A DNA stretch of 64,000 nt from Ascaphus truei. Taxonomy: Eukaryota; Chordata; Amphibia; Anura; Ascaphidae. The stretch lies in NCBI GenBank assembly GCA_036426205.1, contig CM071570.1:139829048-139893047 (forward strand). The letters run 5' to 3'. The notes beneath the pieces are model-generated. The model was not told the DNA's origin, did no database searches, and saw only the letters and a list, made by a program, of their open reading frames with translations. Each line of letters begins with the position of its first letter. The first letter of the stretch is position 1. The position numbers were made by a program, and so were the translations under genes. This document shows, one piece after another, positions 42,681-53,984 of the stretch.

Positions 42681-43070
42681 ATAACGTTTTAACCATTCTA
42701 CCAAAAATGTTTAATCTTCACATGGTAGACCAATCATTGTGGGACTAATTCTATTGATCAACCATTAGCTGTTTTCTCCAACCCTTGGTTGTTAAAAAAA
42801 AAAAAAACACACGACAGGCTGCAAAATACAACTAGATTTTCTTAAACTACACGTGTTGCAGTTACCATCAAAGCAAATGTTCCTTGTTGAAATGGAGCTC
42901 CTTTGTCATCCCATGATCCCTCTGCTTTCCTGCTCTGGCACCGAGCAAAATATGTACCCGGCTTCATGCACTTTTAAGGCAGTGAAATTACCACCAAGCT
43001 ACTCCATCTACTAATGCCCAAATTCTGTTTAACAGGTATTGATGTTTGTTACCACCAGGGAAAAGACTCT
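42681..43070. other. Unassigned intronic sequence
   Basis: An A run at 42795-42807. No repeat ends recognised. Confidence 0.3.
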
Positions 43071-43075
43071 TCTAA

Positions 43076-43396
43076 GGCTGCGTCAATAGACATTTCTCCC
43101 ATGCGGAGGAGCGTGGAGGCTGAGGGAAAGCGGGAGCTTTCCCTGGCCATGGTACACGCGCCGTCCGTGGGCGTGTCTATGGGCGTGCCAATTACATCCC
43201 GTTGCTGGTTCGCCCTCATTGGCCGAACCGCTCACGTGACCGCCCTATTGTGCGCCCCCTCCTGTCTCTGTGCGCACGCAAGCTGCATGTACGCGAACAC
43301 CGCCTTAAGGCAGTCTGTTCGCTCAGTGTGCGGACGCGCTGGCAGTCGGTTCGCTCAGTGTGCGGACGCGCTGTCTGCCACAGTATGGACGCAGCC
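43076..43396. mobile_element. PIF/Harbinger-like MITE close to exon B
   Basis: Left end TAA|GGCTGCGTCAATAGAC, right end GTATGGACGCAGCC|TAA: inverted termini and an exact 3-bp TAA duplication (43073-43075, 43397-43399). GC-rich interior holds an internal duplication of GTTCGCTCAGTGTGCGGACG (about 43318 and 43349). The 138-codon frame across it is an artefact. Confidence 0.82.
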
Positions 43397-43489
43397 TAAT
43401 GCTTTAATATTAATTCAAATATTAGTATGATGTCTTGATATGAGACCTGCTTTGAATAGTGTGGCATTAGAAGATTCTTTCCCTCCCAG

Positions 43490-43592
43490 TACTACTGTTT
43501 ATGGCAGCAGTGGGATCCCAGCCATTCTTCAAATCCAGCCACGGCAAATACAAACACAAATCTACAATCAGCTGGAAAGAAAAAGGAGTGCG
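43490..43592 (+). CDS. Candidate internal exon B of the same unidentified gene
   Basis: Acceptor ATTCTTTCCCTCCCAG before 43490; donor GCG|GTAAGA after 43592. Length 103: one base completing the codon from exon A plus 34 full codons, TTVYGSSGIPAILQIQPRQI ... NQLERKRSA, ending in phase 0. The C-terminal part is Gln/Arg-rich and could be helical. With exon A it encodes about 94 contiguous residues without a stop. No family recognised. The next exon should begin at a codon boundary, but none was found with confidence in the rest of the window. Confidence 0.6.
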
Positions 43593-43649
43593 GTAAGATC
43601 AACATTTACCTTTACTGTTTCGTACCACCAGTAGAAGTGTCACTCCTAA

Positions 43650-44185
43650 CTTTAGTCAAAGTGTTCTGAAAGCAATGCCAAACAAAATAGGTATTTTCCC
43701 CTTGATGGTTGTTGCATTTCTATTGTGTGTTATAGTGTTAAAATCTTGATACTACACACAGCATATAAAGTCACTTGTGCTACTAAAAATACAAAGCAGA
43801 AAATGTCAGATTATTAACGGTTTGACATAGAAAACATATGAATGCATGTCATATAACTTTTTGTTTTTTAAAATAAGCCAAAATCGCTACTGAATAGAAT
43901 CTGAGTTTTTAATATGAGTGTAACGTGATTCGCCAGATTTCTCAGATCTGTCCACATCCATACGTGATTACTGTACTGCCTGCATTGCTGTCCATAAGGA
44001 AGAAAAGAAAGGAGAGGGCATATAAAGGAACAATGACAACATAGTAATATTATGCATACGCATACTAAAGCCCTGTGTGGAATGCTCACTGCCCGAGACA
44101 AGATTAGATGTTCCATAAACTCTTTAACAAGCTTTTTAGCAAAACAATCATTCATCCAGTTAGCCATAAAGTGGTTTACAGTTTA
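43650..44185. other. Unassigned sequence
   Basis: A 35-base micro-exon-like segment (43656-43690) was considered and not accepted. No repeats recognised. Confidence 0.3.
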
Positions 44186-44189
44186 AGTA

Positions 44190-44472
44190 CAGGAGGAGAA
44201 AGAGTGTCTCCGTGAATAAAGACACAGGCTCTGTAAACAATGACACCAAGTTTGAATCAGGGGAGCCTTGTTCAATTCCTGGTGTCGGCTCGTAGTGTCC
44301 TTGTCCAAGGCACTGTATCTCCCTGTGCGTCAGGTACGGAAACATAGATTGTAAATTCGGGCACAGTGCCTGTAACAATCCCGTGTGCTGTGTTCCACGC
44401 ACTATACTGTAATTGTGAAGCACTTTGCGTCCCATTGGGAGAAAAGCGCTATATGAAATAAAGTTATTATTA
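44190..44472 (+). mobile_element. tRNA-derived SINE with L2-like tail (copy 2)
   Basis: Head with A-box-like GTCTCCGTGAATAAAGAC; B-box-like TGTTCAATTCCTGG at about 44270; body CAAGGCACTGTATCTCCCTG, CATAGATTGTAAATTCGGGC; 3' end AAAGCGCTATATGAAATAAA and (TTA)n. More complete than the copy at 26171. Confidence 0.78.
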
Positions 44473-44791
44473 TAGTGATAATGCCACATTGAGTCCTGGC
44501 TGTGAATTCTGGAATTCCTTTATCTTGATATTTGAGGTTTCGCACTGACTTTGTCTAGGAATTGTTCAGAAAAAAAGCGAAGTGATGATAAGTCATCGTT
44601 GTGGGTTCACAACCCACATTTGTTGGCATTGAGCAAGTTTCCCTGTCTACAACATTAGATAGTAGATCTATCCCAGATTACCTGCTCAATTCAGTCCTCC
44701 TCAGTGCAATATCCTTTAATGACTATTCAGTAACATTTCCATGGAATAAGCGCTGCAAACAGGACAGTGTAATCACCTCTGTATACACATA

Positions 44792-44983
44792 CAGATGCAG
44801 CGGCCGTTATTCGAACAAATCTCAATTTCAGGTGTTTAAAAACCAGAACACTAAAATGCCATTTTCTGCACTCACGTCTTAGGGTGGGAAGGGGCGGAAC
44901 GGTTGGAAGAAATCCTGCGCCATGACATGTGTATTCCGAGGTATAAAACGCGTGAAGTGTTCGAGTAACGGCCGCTGCATCTG
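44792..44983. mobile_element. Tc1/mariner-like MITE (GATGCAGCGGCCG termini)
   Basis: Starts CAGATGCAGCGGCCGTTATT and ends AGTAACGGCCGCTGCATCTG, flanked by TA on each side. 192 bp. TTCGAACA near the left end and GTTCGA near the right continue the inverted repeat. Confidence 0.82.
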
Positions 44984-44989
44984 TACACA

Positions 44990-45705
44990 CATCACACATG
45001 TACACACAGAAACCCTCTCTTGACTCTAAACCATATGACCATGATGACGTGCGGGTTTTGGTTGTTCTCAGCTTCCATTTACAAATAAATGATTCTGGTC
45101 TCTTTGTGTTCCAAGTCAGTAAACATACTATATTGTAAATGGAATAGCCTCCCAGGTGGCAGACACACACAGATATCCTGAATACAGAAGAAAAGCAAGG
45201 CTCTAACACGCTAACCGTTTGTCAGCACCACAAACACAAACAAGCTAGTAAAGCAAAGCTACAGTATGGGAGAGAGAAAATAAACATCTCAGGGAAATAG
45301 ATACCTTTAATGTTGCTGATAATGTGCAACATGCATCTTCAAGTGCATGTTTAACTCTTTTATCATTACACTGCAGCAACAAGCTATTGGTTTGCAAATT
45401 ATTTTGCGTAAAACTGACGGTACATTTAAACACGTGACTTATTTGACAAAGAAAATGACTAATTTCAGGAGAATAAGCAGTTATTTTTAATAGTAGAATT
45501 TATTAAAAGTACTGTATTCCAGTTCGCCCTGGCCATCAACTTCCCTATACCCAGCATCAGTAACTGCAATTTTGTAATAAAAATGAGTTTGAAACCTACC
45601 AAGAAAAGGGATTCACTTTTAGAGGGTAATGCAAACTAACACTCCTTGCTCCCAGGAACATTTAGCATATTAAAAGTGTCTTATTATATTCGGTGCTTGC
45701 CCTGT
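44990..45705. other. Unassigned sequence
   Basis: No gene or repeat ends recognised. Confidence 0.35.
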
Positions 45706-45714
45706 ACAAGAGTT

Positions 45715-45918
45715 ATTCAAAGAATAAAACCGTTCCTCCTGTAAAGCAGCGAGGCGAGATTTGTGCGCACTAGTCAGTGCCTCATAAATCTTCCATACTG
45801 TACCTGGACTGCATTTATAAACGGATCTAACCCAGGATTGGAAGATTTGTAATGATACTGACGAGTGAGCACAAATCTTGCCTCGCTGCTCTACAGGAGG
45901 AACTGTTTTAATGTTACT
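45715..45918. mobile_element. Foldback element with about 90-bp arms
   Basis: AAAACCGTTCCTCCTGTAAA and GCAGCGAGGCGAGATTTGTG on the left are inverted on the right (CACAAATCTTGCCTCGCTGC, then GGAGGAACTGTTTTAA). Arms run about 45725-45815 and 45835-45916 with few mismatches. Short spacer; no transposase; superfamily unknown. Confidence 0.75.
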
Positions 45919-46006
45919 GTTAGAGGAGCATACTGTACAGCATGTCACTGCTGCAATTTTACCATAGATACAAAGTTTAACCTGTAAAATCTTTGCGGTG
46001 TATCAG

Positions 46007-46008
<2 letters not shown>

Positions 46009-46039
<31 letters not shown>
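46009..46039. repeat. Poly-A run
   Basis: About 29 uninterrupted A bases. Could mark the end of a processed insertion, but no source sequence is recognisable before it. Confidence 0.85.
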
Positions 46040-46040
<1 letters not shown>

Positions 46041-46408
46041 CAGAAATGCTGTTGAGCAAAGGAAAAACCTTACTGTACTCCTCTCTCTTTCCCTTTTACA
46101 GATTTGTCCAGTTTGTTCATTATTCTGGCCCCACCTCTCTCTGTACAATAGACATTACTGTATTCATGAAAGAATCTACACTGCATTCTTCTGTCTGGCT
46201 CTTGAAAGGATCATTTTCATGCAAGTTTGATTATGTTTTAAGCCAACCTTCGAGCTGCAGAAGCCTCTGCTAATCATCCAAAACACAGTAAATCTACCCC
46301 TGCAGTAAGACACTAAAGAATATGAGGCCGTTAGGATTACCAAGGCATGCACACAACCGCTCTATGTGGCCCCAGCTGAAATAAGAAGCAAAAAGGAAAA
46401 CACACACA

Positions 46409-46738
46409 CAGGCATAACGTATGCAATGGGTCCAGAGCATGTATGCAAAGCGAAAATGTACTTAAAGTGAAGAACTACCTTTTCCCCTTATTGATGCTTT
46501 AGTGCAGGTAGGGAGCCGGTATTGCTGTTCAGGAAGTGCTGACAGGCGCATGCGCGAGCTGCCGTTTGTCTATTGGGCAAGGGGAATCAGCGCGTCACTA
46601 CTACGGCGGTCTGAAGGGCAGAATAAGTGTCCGTACTCGCGAAGTGAGTGTACGGAAACAGGGGAATGGTGCTATTGAAAATATGTCCTTACTTGCGAGT
46701 GTACTTAAAGTGAGTGTCCTTAAACCGGGGCATGCTAG
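46409..46738 (-). mobile_element. Tc1/mariner-like MITE (GGCATACCCCGG family, copy 2)
   Basis: Reverse orientation relative to 18272: begins CAGGCATAACGTATGCAATG and ends CCTTAAACCGGGGCATGCTAG then TA. Shares GACAGGCGCATGCGCGAGCT and AAGCGAAAATGTACTTAAAG. The left TA has mutated. Confidence 0.8.
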
Positions 46739-46744
46739 TATGCA

Positions 46745-47185
46745 TCTTTAAGCACTTCAAGTTCAGCTATGAGCATTGGAAGCCTGTAGATACTGCCGGC
46801 AGAACTGAAAACGCTATACCTGTAATCTAGTCACAGTATTTTATACCAGTAGCAGACACTCAAATGTTAGCACTATTACAGGAACTATATAGAACAAATC
46901 AAGTAAATACTAATGTACAGAATTACAAAATAGGAGACTCTTCATCCATTGCCCCCCAGGCAGGCAGGATTTAACAGTAGAGGAGTATTTTCTATGTACT
47001 TCTTTGCTACAAAAACTTTGACGAGTTGGAGACGTTTAATGAAAAATACGCATGTCACGGTAGCTAGTGATAGGTTATAATATACACAAAATATCTGGGT
47101 TGAATTGAACACGACTTAGATATAATAAATATAGTTTATTCCTTAAAGAAGGAGAACACACAAGATGGTACAAATAACAGACAAA
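46745..47185. other. Unassigned sequence
   Basis: Nothing recognised. Confidence 0.3.
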
Positions 47186-47189
47186 ATAT

Positions 47190-48620
47190 GGACACTTACT
47201 TCAGGGGTTGGACAATGAAGCAATCAGGTACAGGATTGGCAATTCATTCAGCAATACAGGTTCAAATGAAGACATCACAAAAGACAATGGGTATAGGGCT
47301 GACACTGGTTTATATGGAGTTTCAGCCCCATACCCTAACATTGGGCACCTAAAAGTCTACCAGACTTGTATCTGGTCAGGAAACCCTTTTGTCTGCAAGT
47401 GTGAATTATGGCACTTACAGACCACTCAGGCTCTGCGTTTCTCCGCCCTATTGTACACAGAGTGGTCAAGTCTTTGATCAGGGGGCTGTTGTAGACACAG
47501 GGTCGCCCTCCTGAACATTAACATAAAGCAGAGCCAGTAACTTTCCCGGGCTTTTATAACAGCCTTGCAAAACAGTATATTCTTAATATCTACACATATT
47601 AAAATAATCCGTTCTGTGGGTCTGAGCGGGCTGAAATTTGCCAGGTCCTCATGCCGGAGGACCTTTGCCATAGTAGCCAAATATCAGCCTTCCATGACCT
47701 CCAGAACCGGAGATACCAAAAATAAGTTAAAATCCCCTATTAACGTTAATGCAGGATTCTCCGCTATAAGCTGAAAGAAATCTCTGCGTCTCACTCTCCC
47801 ATTGAAATCAATGGGCTCCGCCGCTATAGGCTTTCAATGGAGCAACTCCGCCATTGAAGTCAATGGGAAAACCTTATTTTTCACATTTACCCATACTCCG
47901 GCTGGTTGAATCAAGAGGGCTGGAAATTGCCATGCAGTCATGCCGGAGCAGTGACTACATGCTACCAAAATCCCAGCCCTCTGGTACTCACCGAACCGGG
48001 GATATGGGTTTTAACTTTACACACTTTCGGACTTAGCCTTTTCAAAGCCACGCGGCTTTCCTCCATTAGAATCAATATGGCCGGCGCCTCTGTAGGAAAT
48101 GCATGGACCGGCGCCGCCATGGGATTCAATGGGACCTCCGCTACCATTAGAGTCAATGGCGCGACCCTCGTGGTGAGCGCGACCCTTTACGGGGGTCCTT
48201 AATTCTCGGACCCGGTGGTGGTCGAGGATGGGGGTTCCTAGGGTCTAGGGGCAAAAATAATTTTATTCCTGGGTGCCCCAGAACCAAGTTTCCCACGCTA
48301 ATTGTATTTGAACTTGACCTAGTGTGATCAAAAGCTCTTTTTTGGATATTGTATCCGCTTCTGCGGTCTGCGGTTTGAATGGCTGCCAACCCGTTCCCGG
48401 GGGTCGGCGTCGAGGAATCCCCATTGAAATGAATGGCTCCATTGACTTACAATGGGGAACCGCCGCTCCTCCACTCGGGCGCCACCTGCAGGTCTTCTAT
48501 GAAAATGGGCCCAAATCGCCGGAATCCCTATAGCATCGTATTGAGCTGCAACGGCGACCTATGGGGAGCTGCAAAATGGAGCCTGCAAAGGCGGGAAAAT
48601 GGAACAAAGGGCTATAATCA
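47190..48620. repeat. Repeat region rich in CCATTGAARTCAATGG palindromes
   Basis: The 16-bp palindromic phrase and near variants occur repeatedly: about 47805 (CCCATTGAAATCAATGGG), 47851, 48063 (half-degenerate), 48120, 48145 and 48420-48455. The region is moderately GC-rich and CpG-bearing. I associate such phrases with a frog LTR or other retroelement internal region, but no protein motif or terminal repeat was identified. Confidence 0.45.
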
Positions 48621-48624
48621 CTTC

Positions 48625-49770
48625 CTAACTATTAACCCCTCCCTCACGCATAGATCCCAGTGTATGTGTTGGTGCAGACACACAAAAATACATTTTCACA
48701 GGGGGATACACAGTTGGTGCTGAAGCAGGGGAATAACTACAGTACTGACATCATTCCAGTTAACCCCTCGCCTCCCAGATGAGAGCAAGGGGTGGCCAAA
48801 TGGGGTGTAACCCCCTTAATACCGGGCCAAACCCCCTCTCCCATGACAACGCACAAAAAGGAACATTTTGCCACTTTTGAAATCATACCTCATCTAGTCT
48901 ACTGCTTGTAAACTGCTGCAGAATGTTTGCCTCCTTCCCCATAAAGATGGTGAAAACTGTGACGAACAAGCTTCATTTCTCCATATGTGGTGGTCCGCCC
49001 AAGGGTGGCAACCCTCTGGAGGAAAGTGACAGATTGGTCACAAAGAATCATGAACATAGACCTCCCACTGGAGGTCTTCCTTTTGAACAGGCCACTCCAC
49101 TGTAGGGCAGAAAAGAAGAATCTCCCATATAGCAACCGCAACAAGATGCAAAATAGCTGCCCTATGGAAACAAAATGACATCCCGTCCCTCTCTAAAAAT
49201 CAGCAATACAATCTGATTCATATGCCAAATGGAAAAAATGAGAAGCATTCTGAATGACTCATGCTTCAAATTCCAAAGAATCTGGCAACCCTGGCCATCA
49301 CATACAGGTACACCTGGAATGGATCCCCTCTTGAATGTGCTATGAATAAGACCCTGTACGCACTCTCGCCTGCGTACCGGCTGTGGGAAATGGGGACACA
49401 AACCCCTAACTAGAGGGTCAATGGAGAAAGACAGTTTGAAAGCCTAAACAGCTTCTTAATTAAGAAGCACAAGAAACAATATATCACTGCAATGTATTGT
49501 TTTGTCTTGAATTTTAATATATGCTCAATTGACTACACATGCTTAAATGGATGCTTGCACCCACCCTACTCTCCCCCCCCCCTCCTTACCAAGACATGTT
49601 ATTGTTTTCCACCCTGAGAAATCCCTTAATGGAGTTAAAAAAAGAAGCGATAACAATAATGTGGTGACAACAGTGGCATTCCCCATTAGGTTCCCAATGC
49701 GGTGAACTGTGTATATATATTTTAAATAATCCTTATAGGTTATAGGGTTGCCAATGTTAAAACGGATAAA
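48625..49770. other. Unassigned sequence
   Basis: Possibly a continuation of the previous retroelement-like region (short open frames on both strands, none matching a family). C run at 49575-49584. Confidence 0.3.
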
Positions 49771-49774
49771 AAGC

Positions 49775-49935
49775 AGAAGGTGACACGGTGTGCTCATTTG
49801 CATGTCATTTCCCAGAATCCCTGGCTGCAGTGGAAGCAACGTATGCGAAGAGAAAATGGTGAAAAGCAGGGTTGCAGATCTGCCTGAGACATGCGAGTGT
49901 GCTCACAAGTGGTATTTTTATTTGCAGTACAAATA
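49775..49935. mobile_element. Single arm of the HHR3 foldback family
   Basis: GGTGTGCTCATTTGCATGTC, CCCAGAATCCCTGGCTGCAG and GGTTGCAGATCTGCCTGAGA match 9215-9345. No partner arm or hammerhead motif nearby; a solitary fragment. Confidence 0.7.
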
Positions 49936-49939
49936 ACCA

Positions 49940-51335
49940 CTACCAACTCATTTCTTAGCAATCAGCATTAGGCTAATTGCCGCTTTCCTCCTTCCCATCT
50001 CCGAAGCCTGCCCTACTTTTTCTCTTTTTTTTTTCTTGCTCCCTCTCTATGTATTTTTGCGTAAATGATCTCACATGACTCAACAAATCCATCTGCCTGG
50101 AGCAGGCCAAGTTCGGAGCCTTCCCAGGAGGGGAGGAGCACAATTGCTTTGTGGAAAGGACCTGGAGCTCTGCCCTTTCTCTGGCTCAGATTACCCGCCT
50201 GTCAGGCCTGACAGATTTGGCTGAAAATAAAAAGAAACGGCCGTGAAAAGCAGATGAATGAGCGCAGCAGTTCCGTAGATAACATAGATAACGTAGTGCC
50301 GCCCAGATCTCCCTAAACAAGATCTTCAAATGCCACGTCAAAATCGAAAATACAAAAGGTGAGATAGTGCAGCCGAGTTGAACATTTGCTCCTTCGCCAC
50401 TGTACCGGGAAAGAGAAGGACATATTTGAAAAGCTAATTGATGATGTCAACTCGTTCTGCGCCAACAAAGAGCCCAGTCATTTGTGTAAATGTATGCCAT
50501 GGCGACCACAGTGGGTATTAAGCACTTAGTTTGGCAATGACATAACAGTCTGCAATGTGAAGCAGTGAGCGGAGCTCTGGCTCTGAAATCTATTTCTCCC
50601 GACCATTAACCATATGTTTGGCTTCTCTGTGTTCAGAGCGGGTGTTCCAGCGGGACATCTGGTTTCTGTGCAATGAAGTCAATGTAAAGGACAGAGTATT
50701 TCCCTATGTGGAGGCAGCTTTCTGGCGCAGTCTTCCCCTCCCTTCCTCTTTCTTTTAAATTGCTTTCCCAGACAAGAATTCCTTTTCATTCACCAACTTT
50801 CGAAAGCAAACTTTACCTCATATAGCATCCTGTCCTCCATTCCCCCCTTTCCCTCTGACTATAATTACTCAAGAATGCACAGAGCTGCAGTGTAAACAAG
50901 GCGAGTAGAGGCATTCCCATTTGTAGACTACACAGAGCCAGGGCTCCCTCGTACACACACAGATAAGGGGTTGTAACTAGCACTGCTGATATTTGATCCG
51001 CAGCGTTTAAAAATAGGACCACATTCTTGGCAGATGTGAGAGTTGCTGTGGCACCCATGACACTTGTTTCACATTGGAGGGAAATAAGCTCCCACCCCCC
51101 CTTGAAAAATAAAAAAAATAAAATAAGCACATTCAGCCTGCATTACATCAGCTTCATAGCTCGCAGGGCTAGAGTTTCAACAAGGAATTTAATATCAGTC
51201 CTGTAACAAAACAAAACACGGCGACATGACGTGAAAAATGTGAACTTTGAATTCGCCAGGAAATTGCTTTCGACTAAAGAGTGACCATGTCAGATAGCGA
51301 CCAACGCCAAAAAAAGGTTTGTTTTTTTACCTTCT
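49940..51335. other. Long repeat-free tract, possible regulatory DNA
   Basis: No transposon ends, microsatellites or exon pairs. 50190-50760 has balanced composition and AT-rich motif clusters (TGGCTGAAAATAAAAAGAAA, GCTAATTGATGATGTCAACT) that look like conserved non-coding sequence. It is the longest clean tract in the second half of the window. Confidence 0.3.
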
Positions 51336-51342
51336 GGGCTCC

Positions 51343-51751
51343 TTAAAGGAACTCTCCTGGCAACATATTTTTTTTCATTTTAAATAATTATAATAAAAAA
51401 TATGAAGAAGGGGGTCTCGGGCGCTGATCTTTGTGGATTTCCTGAGATACTTACCTCTGCAGGTGCTGCCGTTATGTCTGTGCAGTTTTGAGCTCCCACG
51501 TCACGTGCGCCAATAGGAAGACACAAGGGATGACGTTGAGGCTTCCTATTGGCTCGCAGGACTTTTAAACCGCCCCATTGTGAACCCAGCCGGGGGTCCC
51601 ACTGGCATCACCTACAGAGGTAAGAATCTCGGGAACCAGGTGGGCTCCGAAGCTGAAATCAACAGGTTACAGCTCCGGAGACCCCCTGCTTCAAACCGTT
51701 TTTTTTTTTTTAAACATTTAAAATAAGGTGTCACCAGGAGTGCTGCGTTAA
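51343..51751. mobile_element. TTAA-type (Kolobok-like) MITE, copy 3
   Basis: Left TTAAAGGAACTCTCCTGG, right CACCAGGAGTGCTGCGTTAA, with TTAA at both edges. Inverted internal blocks include ATACTTACCTCTGCAGGTG and CACCTACAGAGGTAAGAAT, and GCCAATAGGAAG with CTTCCTATTGGC. The right half mirrors the left, so it is largely a hairpin. Confidence 0.8.
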
Positions 51752-51759
51752 GATAATGT

Positions 51760-52565
51760 GGTAAGGCGCGCAGCAAAGTTTCTGTCTCCAGTCATGTGAA
51801 GGCTACTTCTTTGGGGCCAATGCACAAGACTTCAAATGACTGGCACAATACCACAAGACACTCAGCATATATCAGCCCGTGCTTGCCCTACGGAAATTTG
51901 GTGGAGAACTAGAATTTGTTTTCTTGGCCGTCATGTGTGTCTGTTCTCCGATGAAAGATGCATTACATCAGGAAATAAATATTAATAACTGCAGTGTGTG
52001 CATGGGAAAAGAAAACCAATCATACAGCACTAAATAATTATAATAATCATAATATGAGGGAGTATCAAGATAGCCACGACTCTCTCCCCAGAGTGCCCTC
52101 ATTACTGTATAAAGCAAAACTGGATGCGAACATGTGGAGCATTTTCATGCTTGAAATGTTGATTTTGCATTTTACCTTCCACTGTATTAGTCCAGTAACA
52201 GACAGCGTTCTTCCCTAAAGCAGTTTTCCTATGTTGAAGGGGATTGGATGCTGTTGGAAGCAGCTTTACATTTTGACAAGAAACCAATGTTTTTTTTCCA
52301 GTCTCCATTCCACAAATAAAGGTTGTTCTGTAAGGTTGTGTTTTTAGTTGTAATGGTATAGTGCTTGTGTGGTGTGTAAATGCCCAGGCTTCGGAAGACA
52401 GAAACGGCTACAAGATTAAGCAGTTCCATAGTACAGTTTACCGGATTAACATTAAAGTACACAAATTGTTGGGATTTAGAGATCCAGGTCTTTTTTTAAC
52501 ATATGACGGAGAAAGAAAACCCAAATAAACTAAACAAAATAGGGCAATTCCACAAACCATTCTCA
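51760..52565. other. Unassigned sequence
   Basis: No gene or repeat ends recognised. Confidence 0.35.
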
Positions 52566-52570
52566 ATCTA

Positions 52571-53301
52571 AAAGGGCGTGACTGTGCTCTGCAGTAGTAA
52601 AGGGCGTGACTGTGCTCTGCAGTAGTAAAGGGCGTGACTGTGCTCTGCAGTAGTAAAGGGGCGTGACTGTGCTCTGCAGTAGTAAAGGGGCGTGACTGTG
52701 CTCTGCAGTAGTAATGGGGCGTGACTGTGCTCTGCAGTAGTAATGGGGCGTGACTGTGCTCTGCAGTAGTAAAGGGGCGTGACTGTGCTCTGCAGTAGTA
52801 AAGGGCGTGACTGTGCTCTGCAGTAGTAAAGGGGCGTGACTGTGCTCTGCAGTAGTAAAGGGCGTGACTGTGCTCTGCAGTAGTAAAGGGCGTGACTGTG
52901 CTCTGCAGTAGTAAAGGGCGTGACTGTGCTCTGCAGTAGTAAAGGGTGTGACTGTGCTCTGCAGTAGTAAAGGGTGTGACTGTGCTCTGCAGTAGTAAAG
53001 GGCGTGACTGTGCTCTGCAGTAGTAGAGGGCGTGACTGTGCTCTGCAGTAGTAAAGGGCGTGACTGTGCTCTGCAGTAGTAAAGGGCGTGACTGTGCTCT
53101 GCAGTAGTAGAAGGCGTGACTGTGCTCTGCAGTAGTAAAGGGCGTGACTGGGCTCTGCAGTAGTAAAGGGCGTGACTGGGCTCTGCAGTAGTAGAGGGCG
53201 TGACTGGGCTCTGCAGTAGTAGAAGGCGTGACTGTGCTCTGCAGTAGTAAAGGGCGTGACTGGGCTCTGCAGTAGTAGAGGGCGTGACTGGGCTCTGCAG
53301 T
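52571..53301. repeat. 28/29-bp minisatellite, about 25 copies
   Basis: Unit GGCGTGACTGTGCTCTGCAG + TAGTAAAG, 28 bp, with 29-bp variants carrying an extra G (AAAGGGGCGTG). Variant blocks are clustered: 29-bp units near 52650-52850, GGGTGTG near 52940-52970, and TGGGCTC in place of TGTGCTC from about 53145. The unit lacks stops in some frames, producing spurious open frames of up to 331 codons on the minus strand. Confidence 0.95.
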
Positions 53302-53304
53302 ACA

Positions 53305-53980
53305 TAGTTGGCCTGTCCACCTGTAAAAGGTATATAAAGATCTACTTCCCAACTCAAGAAGTGTCAGGTAAACAAAAACAATGACAAGTTCTGGGCCAAC
53401 CTGGGCTTTACCAGGCTTAGTGCACCTCGGCAATTAAACTCCAGCAGACAGTGCTGCGGTTTCATTTTATGCCCGAGAGCAACTGAAACTGAAGCTAATA
53501 AAAGGAAATGCAGGTAATTAGAAGTACAAAACTACTCTAACCCCCTTGAGGAATGCCGATTTCCTCCGCTTCTGAGCAAGTGAAATGGAAGGCTATGGCA
53601 GGAAAAAAGCATGCCGTTCTATTTTCATACCACAGCATAGAGTACATAGCAGTAGCTTGAGTCACTAACCACTGAGCCACAAGCAGCTATGGGGAATCCT
53701 GGACACTAAAGCCATTTATCAATCTACTGTATTTTACATGTCAGTGCTTTATTATCTTGCTTGCTAGCTATTGATTTAACCCTGTTGTTGCCAATGCGTT
53801 GCAGGCACTCATGCAGCATACGTTCTGCGTGAAAGGTTTTGCAACACTCAGGAAGAAGTGCCCCGGTGCCCTATTCACTGCCACGGTTCAGGAACTCGGT
53901 TCAAATCTATGCGATGTTAATCAATGTGGCACTTTTGGTAAGATTTCCATTATTTGCGATTGTTAAAAGTTCTATAAGAG
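53305..53980. other. Unassigned; possible SINE head on minus strand
   Basis: Minus strand at 53700-53660 reads GTGGCTCAGTGGTTAGTGAC, an A-box-like tRNA-derived head, but no B box or tail follows. The rest is unrecognised. Confidence 0.35.
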
Positions 53981-53984
53981 TGCG

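Larger units (their letters stand above)
41171..43489 (+). other. Putative intron between exons A and B
   Basis: 2319 bases with GT...AG ends. It contains a pyrimidine-rich stretch, a 32-bp tandem repeat, a PLE fragment with a hAT MITE, and a Harbinger-like MITE ending 93 bases before the acceptor. These insertions are consistent with intronic location. Confidence 0.5.

Noticed and set aside
43656..43690. Micro-exon-like 35-base segment after exon B
   Set aside because: Would need a 63-base intron and has a weak pyrimidine tract and donor.
46102..46272. Acceptor-like CTTTCCCTTTTACAG followed by a 57-codon open stretch
   Set aside because: Two frames are open, no donor or polyadenylation signal, and no confirmed upstream exon in the right phase.
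52438..53433. Minus-strand open frames of 250-331 codons
   Set aside because: They are translations of the 28/29-bp minisatellite, open in all three minus frames because the unit has no stop; no protein signature.
53660..53700. tRNA gene on the minus strand (GTGGCTCAGTGGTTAG)
   Set aside because: Only an A-box-like piece; no B box, anticodon arm or acceptor stem.
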